From Luzula sylvatica (Eukaryota; Streptophyta; Magnoliopsida; Poales; Juncaceae), in the NCBI GenBank assembly GCA_946800325.1, contig OX326956.1:51569052-51633051 (forward strand): a stretch of DNA of 64,000 nt. Direction: 5' to 3'. The position numbers and the translations under genes are program-made. The notes below the pieces were generated by a model that saw only the letters and a program-made list of their open reading frames with translations, did not search any database and was not told the origin of the DNA. Each line of letters opens with the position of its first letter. Position 1 is the stretch's first letter. Below, piece by piece: positions 58,286 through 64,000 of this stretch.

Positions 58286-61056
58286 ATGGAGTGTCTAGGC
58301 CAGAGGAGTCACTCTGTTTCTCTTCAGGCATGGCAATTTAGGAGGAGAAAGACATGGTCTTCGGTGGACCCGAGAATCGCTTTTGAGAAAAAGAATAGAT
58401 TTTTAGGGTTGGTAAGACCGGTACAGAGCGTACCGGTACGAACAACTACAAGCGGAGAGGTGGTAAGGACAAAGGAAGAATTTGCTGATGAGGAAGATTT
58501 TGTAAAGGGGGGTGGAAGTGAGATTTTGTATGTTCAAATGCAGGAGATGAAACACATGGGTAAACAGAGCAAGCTTGCTGATAAGGTTTATTTTTCTATA
58601 TTTTTAAGTATTTTTTCTTGATATGATAGTGATGACTGAGAAAATATTGACTAGATTATTCTTTTAAATATTTTTTATTCATATGATAGTGATTAGTGAG
58701 AAAATGTTGGCAAGATTGGTTTTTCTAAATTGTGCATGATTTGTCTATCAAGTTTATAACGAGTCATGCAAACCACATTGTATCTGTTCATTATGGTTTT
58801 CCCTTTTGTTCTCATCAATTATTGAATTCAAAATGTTTTTCTGAAGTTTCCGAAATTTTGTATGTTGCAGTTATTACCGATAAGTAGAGAGGAATCGGTT
58901 CTTGATTTGGTGGTGATTGGTTGCGGACCAGCTGGTCTATCTCTAGCGGCAGAGTCAGCGAAAAACGGACTCAGTGTTGGTCTAATCGGACCTGACCTAC
59001 CGTTTACAAATAACTACGGTGTATGGGAAGACGAATTCAAAGGCAATAACTTTTTTTTAATTTCTGCCACGTTATTAATTTTTGTATCATGCATAAATAT
59101 ATATGCTCTTCGATTTGATGTTCATCTATTTGTCTTATTAGAACTTGGATTGGGGAGTTGTATCGAGCACGTGTGGAAGGACACGATTGTTTATTTAGAT
59201 AGTGATGACCCCATTTTTATTGGCCGAGCTTATGGAAGAGTTCATCGTGATTTATTGCACGAGGAATTGCTCAAAAGGTAATGTTCGATTCAAATGTTAT
59301 GAATATAATTTTTTTTTGCATTGTGCTATTCGATTCAAATGTTATAAATTAGGGTTTTTACATTTCCTATTTTAGGTGTTTTGAGTCTGGCGTGAAGTAC
59401 TTAAACTCGAAAGTGGATAAAATAATCGAGTCTGGTGATGGGAGCAGCCTGGTCGTATGCGAAAGAGATACGGTTATTCCGTGCAGGTATATATAAATAT
59501 TAAATATTGTGAAAGAGATACTACTATAATTAGAAACTTATCATTTTTGTACGATATTTATATGATTAAATATTCAGGCTTGCGACTGTTGCATCTGGGG
59601 CCGCATCAGGAAGGCTTTTACAATATGAGGTGGGCGGGCCCCGTGTGTCGGTACAAACTGCTTATGGCGTCGAAGTCGAGGTATGGATTTATTATATTTG
59701 TTAAATTTTGGCTATGTTCTAATGAATTTGGGAAAATATTATGTTTAGGTGGAAAATAGCCCGTATGATCCGAGCTTAATGGTTTTCATGGATTATAGAA
59801 ATCCATCTTCATTCAACGAAGTAGATAACCCTACTTTTCTCTATGCAATGCCCATGTCACCAACACGAATTTTCTTCGAGGTTTTAATTAATTCACCACA
59901 ATTCATAATTGACTAGAATTCATGCTTGAATATATTATATTATGATTTTATGACTTATATTAATTAGTATTGGTTAAAATTAATGATATGATATGTAGGA
60001 GACGTGTCTGGCTTCAAAAGATGCAATGCCTTTTGATCTCCTCAAGAAAAAATTGATGTCTCGGTTAGATGCAATGGGCATTCGCGTTCTTCAAGTTCAC
60101 GAAGAGGTATTTAATTAGGCAAATAATAATATATATGAAACTTTGTTTTATTCAAAACATCATTAGTATTAGTATGTTAATTATTTCCTTTTATGCTATT
60201 AAAGGAGTGGTCGTATATACCGGTTGGGGGATCTTTGCCTAACACGGATCAGAAAAATCTGGCATTTGGTGCCGCAGCCAGTATGGTACATCCCGCTACT
60301 GGTACGGAACTATTTTTTCACGTTACAAATGTCTTTCTCTGAATGATGCTTCTTTTTTCTACATTGGAGAAATTACTCATCAGAATTTAAATAATAGGAT
60401 ATTCGGTGGTGCGATCTCTTTCTGAAGCTCCTAAGTATGCTTCGGTTTTAGCTAACATTTTACAAAAAGGCCCTCAATATAGACATAATTTGCCAGTGGG
60501 AAGTACTGTTATTCCTTCAATGCTAGGTATATATACTCCACTAATCTAAACCGAATTTATTTTTTTTGCATAAAAGAACAAACAAAGCTTTTTAGGTGTA
60601 ATAACTTCTGAAACTTAAATTTTTGGTACATTAATGTAAAATTGTGTGGTATGTATTATGTATAGCATGGAAAACATTATGGCCTCAAGAGAGAAAGAGA
60701 CAAAGAGCTTTTTTTCTGTTTGGATTGGCATTGATTACTCAGCTTGATATAGAAGGAATCAGAAGCTTTTTCCAGATCTTTTTTCGTCTGCCTACTTGGT
60801 ACTTCAATTTTGAAATTAAACTTCAATTTTATATTTTTCTAAAAATAATTTATTTGCTTTATTACACGTTTTTATTTTGGTGAAATGCAGGATGTGGTGG
60901 GGATTTTTGGGCTCGTCTCTTTCGTCGGTGGACCTAATATTGTTTGCAATTTACATGTTCGTGATAGCGCCAAATAGCATGAGAATGCGCCTCGTAAGAC
61001 ATCTCCTTTCTGATTCGAGCGGGTCCACCATGATCAAGACGTATCTCACATTTTAG
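58286..61056 (+). CDS. LCYE: Lycopene epsilon-cyclase, chloroplast (11 exons)
   Basis: CDS = join of 58286-58585, 58871-59042, 59142-59277, 59376-59486, 59578-59680, 59749-59880, 59999-60106, 60205-60301, 60398-60526, 60666-60798 and 60891-61056; 528 aa (Arabidopsis LUT2 about 524). The enzyme forms the epsilon ring of lycopene, committing flux to alpha-carotene and lutein; it acts in the plastid. The basic/Ser-rich N-terminus is a transit peptide. Seen motifs: dinucleotide-binding VVIGCGPAGL (G117-G122), FTNNYGVWEDEF, RAYGRVHRDLL, ATVASGAASGRLLQYEVGG, YDPSLMVFMDYR, FFEETCLASKDAMPFDLL, EWSYIPVGGSLPNT, AASMVHPATGYSV and C-terminal MIKTYLTF. Intron 2 uses a GC donor (AAAG|GCAATA) with a normal AG acceptor; all others are GT-AG. 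ATG 58286 (MECLGQ) is chosen because LUT2 starts MEC. In Arabidopsis it lies next to ABI2. Confidence 0.96.
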
Positions 61057-62162
61057 ATCTGAATTTTAGATTAAATCTTGTAAGACTTGTTCTAGAGAAG
61101 GAAAAATAACCTTGTGTGTGTAAAGTTTTGGTATGTAATTTGTATATATTCAATAGAGAGAGTTTCCGCAATGCCTTTTTGATCTCCATTATAAATAATT
61201 AAATCAAATGGGCAAAATACATTTGAGGAGCTTGTATGTCTATATATAAATAACAAAATTCAATTAAGGAGCTATTCCATAATATTGCGAATTTTTAATT
61301 TCTAATATTAGCATCTTGAGAAATTCAAATCAGGCCGGCCGAAATCATTCTATTACTTTGAATTGAACTAATCCAATTGTATCGAGGCTGATGGGATTAA
61401 CGGCGCCCAAAATTATTTAGTTATATGAAGAGCCATGGAAATTGTTGGAATCATTGAAGAAGAACATGTTTGATCAAGATTCTATTTCCATCTTCTGAAG
61501 GATATTTTTGATATACATTTGTTTTCTGATGAGGTTATATTTAGGGTTGTGGCTGCAGTGCTTCACATTAGAAACATTGATTTCGCGAAGGGACCGAAAT
61601 TGATTCGTCCGTAATTAAAGACGAGAAATCATTATTTCATTTAAACACTGCCCCAGAGCTTTTTACTGCAAGTAAATTAATAAATTACATTGGAAAGAAT
61701 CACGAGAATTTATTCCCATCCGTCGCCTCGTTCGCATATCCGGTGATCAGAGAAAATATTGCGACGTGTTGACCATTTGTATTTTGTCTCCTTTTTTTTG
61801 AAAAAATAAGAAAGCCCGTTCAAAATTCCTCGTCGAAGCATTTATTTCTCTCTCTTTTCTTTTTGTTTATCAATTTCCACCATTCTCTCAATTACTTGCT
61901 TGATGAAAATCTGAATTTGCGTAGAAATATTATGTTTGATTCATCTTACTACAACCATTTTAATGAGAAAATAAGGTAGCTTGTTTTCTCTCTATTAAGA
62001 GATTTATGATGATTTTATAGGTTTCATAACATGTTAATAATGTGATAGATTCATTGATATGATATGACTTGATCACAAAGTTTATTATGATTCTATGGTA
62101 TCATTGCCCTTAATACACACGATGTGCATTTAACATATGATAAATAATATGAATAAGTAGAT
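61057..62162. other. 3' flank and intergenic, no gene recognised
   Basis: Contains the likely LCYE 3' UTR and AT-rich DNA with no recognisable gene. Confidence 0.5.
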
Positions 62163-62290
62163 GGAGCCCCGGCCCAGTTGGTTGAGTGTGAGACACAAAA
62201 AATCATGAAAGATTCTATCATATATATATTTTTTGATCTTATGATATATATTTTTTCAAAGATATTTTGAATAATTATCATTTAATGAGT
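62163..62290 (+). repeat. tRNA-derived SINE-like sequence, interrupted
   Basis: AGCCCCGGCCCAGTTGGTTG (A-box-like) followed by AGTGTGAGACACAAAAAATCAT. A second fragment with GTGAATTCAATTTTCATTAGCATCAATGAATGTGA at about 62475-62510 looks like the B-box half, moved about 200 bp away. Confidence 0.45.
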
Positions 62291-62669
62291 ATTTAATGTA
62301 AGGTTCCAAATATATTTATTAATTAATGTTTGACTAAATAAGAAGTTTTGTTGTTCATACAAAAAAAAATCTTCCTAAAAAACAAATTTTATGATATATT
62401 TTTTTTAAATATCCAAAATACTCTATTAAAATGATGTATGATAGAAGTCCTAAAAAATCATATATTGTGAAAAATTGTGAATTCAATTTTCATTAGCATC
62501 AATGAATGTGATACGTACGAGACTTCTCCATTTGTTATAATTTTTTTTTGAATAAGTGGACCAAGCATGCTTTGGCACTTATATATGTCTATAAATATAA
62601 AAACAATTAGTTTCAATGCACATATACAAATAAGAAAAGAATACACTTAAATTCAATCCTTTAATTAGA

Positions 62670-62764
62670 CTAGGAAATTTTCTGCGCTTCGCTGCGGTTT
62701 TTAAAGTTATTATTTACCATACAAATATTTCATGCGCTTTGCTGCGATTTTTAAAGATTATTTA
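62670..62764 (-). mobile_element. Helitron-like 3' terminus with duplicated hairpin
   Basis: On the minus strand CCGCAGCGAAGCGCAG is followed by AAAATTTC and CTAG (62670-62673), then T. A second copy of the hairpin and its flank (GCGCTTTGCTGCGATTTTTAAAG...TTTACCATACAAAT) follows at about 62733-62775, so the terminus was tandemly duplicated. The element body would lie to the right; its far end is unknown. Confidence 0.5.
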
Positions 62765-62789
62765 CCATACAAATTGTATTTAAAACTAT

Positions 62790-62970
62790 TTTTCATTAAA
62801 TAGGCACATAATGAGAAACTAATTTTTTCATTAATAATTATATTACACTTTTTCATTAAATAGACACATAATGAGAAACTAATTTTTTCACTAATAATTA
62901 TATTGCACTTTTTTCATTAAATAGACACATAATGAGAAACTAATTTTTCATTAATAATTACATTACATAC
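62790..62970 (+). repeat. 60-bp tandem repeat, three copies
   Basis: The unit begins TTCATTAAATAGACACATAATGAGAAACTAA at 62792, 62852 and 62913, with only a few substitutions between copies. Confidence 0.9.
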
Positions 62971-62974
62971 TTAT

Positions 62975-63390
62975 AATTATATTAGTTAAACTAATGGATT
63001 TTAATCAGAACTTTAACTTTTGATATGCCTGTTAGTGAAATAGAAACATAACATATTTTAACACAAAAGTCAATAAAACAAACAATTGAATGATCCGAAT
63101 TTAAACTAATATATCTTGATCAAATGGATGACTGAAGAGAAATATGGCATTTGTTGGTTGCTTCAATAGATTGCAAATTTAAAGAGAGATATTATAATTA
63201 TATTAGTTAAACTGACTTGAACCTGAACTTTTGAAATGTTTGTTAGTGAAATTGTTAGTAATAGTGCAACAAAAACATAACATATTTTAACACAAAAGTC
63301 AATAAACCAAAAAATTGGATGGTCCGGATTTAAATCAACATCTGGATCAAATGATTGATTAAAGAGAAATGTGGCATTGCTTGAATGGAT
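62975..63390 (+). repeat. Two direct copies of a roughly 170-bp repeat
   Basis: Both copies (about 63000-63175 and 63220-63395) share ACATAACATATTTTAACACAAAAGTCAATAAA, then GGATGGTCCGGATTTAAA-type and AGAGAAATGTGGCATT-type blocks, with moderate divergence. Confidence 0.75.
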
Positions 63391-63673
63391 TGAGATAAAT
63401 TAATTGTATTTGATTAAATTTGTAAATCAAGTATTGCAATTACTTCTATAAAAAAATTCTTGAGTGTTTGAATCTGATTTCATTTTGATAAACATAGTCA
63501 AATAGAGTTATCTTATCACGAAAGATTTTTTTTTTGAAAGAATACCAAAAGTATTCATATCCTTGTTATAAATAAATGATCATTTACAAGTGAGATATCA
63601 CTAAAAAAAGAAAAGGAGAAAAAATAACTAAGTGACCTAACAGGTAATGGCCGCCTATTTTATGTTTAGATCC

Positions 63674-64000
63674 TCATTTTGATTTAAGAGGGTTAATCCT
63701 TCTCCAGAGGTTTGCTTCGTCTAGCGCTTTGAGGGCTATTTGAAGTGGCGATCTGGTTTTGGATGTGAAAATTCGTGCATTTGTTTCTTTCCATATTTCC
63801 CAACTCATAGCTGCCCATATTAGATCCCAGTCTCTTTTGTGATCTCCGGTTAACTTATTCCGGTGTATTTGCCAACTTTCGTATAAGTCGGATTGGGGTT
63901 CAAATCTCGCCTGTTGCATTGTTTTGACTTGAATTATTCTCGCGACCGCTATCGCAAAGGGACACCAAGCTAGGAGGTGGATTGCCGATTCCTCGTCGCG
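63674..64000 (-). pseudogene. LINE 3' end, zinc-binding tail, running off the window
   Basis: The minus-strand frame reads ESAIHLLAWCPFAIAVARII and then ...WDLIWAAMSWEIWKETNARI, ending after the KALDEANLWRRINPLKSK stretch. This is the zf-RVT and tail of a plant LINE reverse transcriptase. The frame is open to the window edge, so intactness cannot be judged. The fragment at 879-996 is a relative. Confidence 0.7.

Overview
The window is nuclear DNA from a flowering plant, almost certainly a eudicot. It is strongly AT-rich and has short plant-type introns. It carries plant-specific families: a clade A PP2C, lycopene epsilon-cyclase, a USP-domain receptor-like cytoplasmic kinase and a plant CWC27/CYP57 cyclophilin. 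The intergenic space is crowded with hAT, PIF/Harbinger, Helitron, Ty1/copia, LINE and SINE-like sequence. The species cannot be named from the sequence.

Layout. 1-4.1 kb: nested transposons (a hAT inside a LINE remnant, a second hAT inside it) and a 950-bp foldback element. 4.7-6.9 kb (-): a proline-rich two-TM DUF761-type protein. 10.1-15.8 kb (+): a decayed NDUFAF7-like gene running directly into a decayed NUP85 gene. Inside the NUP85 remnant are an intact orphan 230-aa ORF and a 1.2-kb internally deleted copia element with perfect target-site duplication. 19.9-20.8 kb: a roughly 290-bp triplication. 21.2-22.5 kb (-): a six-exon LYAR-type zinc-finger gene (UBA1C-like). 24.9-26.6 kb (-): an ABI1/ABI2-type protein phosphatase 2C with a cluster of ACGTG (ABRE/G-box) sites far upstream. 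28.9-37.1 kb: a transposon nest with a Helitron, Harbinger elements inside one another, a decayed MYB/SANT Harbinger ORF, and about 840 bp of AAT/ATT repeat. 40.8-42.5 kb (+): a Harbinger-derived nuclease-like gene whose catalytic triad looks lost. 45.7-47.7 kb (+): cyclophilin CYP57/CWC27. 49.2-52.2 kb (-): a USP-domain protein kinase. 54.4-57.7 kb: a MITE split by a solo LTR full of CCGTTATAACGG palindromes, then a hAT. 58.3-61.1 kb (+): lycopene epsilon-cyclase, including a GC-AG intron. 61-64 kb: Helitron end, SINE-like and tandem repeats, and a LINE tail.

The genes do not form a pathway; they are a normal plant gene string diluted by transposons. Gene order carries signal. From memory of Arabidopsis locus numbers, LUT2 and ABI2 are near neighbours (At5g57030/At5g57050), NUP85 and CYP57 lie close together (At4g32910/At4g33060), and the kinase and nuclease are neighbours (At5g12000/At5g12010). 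The window therefore looks like ancestral eudicot gene order that fractionated differently in Arabidopsis, with NUP85 now a pseudogene here. Two of the genes bear on ABA biology: the PP2C as ABA co-receptor, and LCYE, which competes for carotenoid precursors.

Exon borders below were placed by hand from GT/GC-AG sites, reading phase and remembered family sequence. All multi-exon models keep an open frame, but no alignment or transcript data were available.
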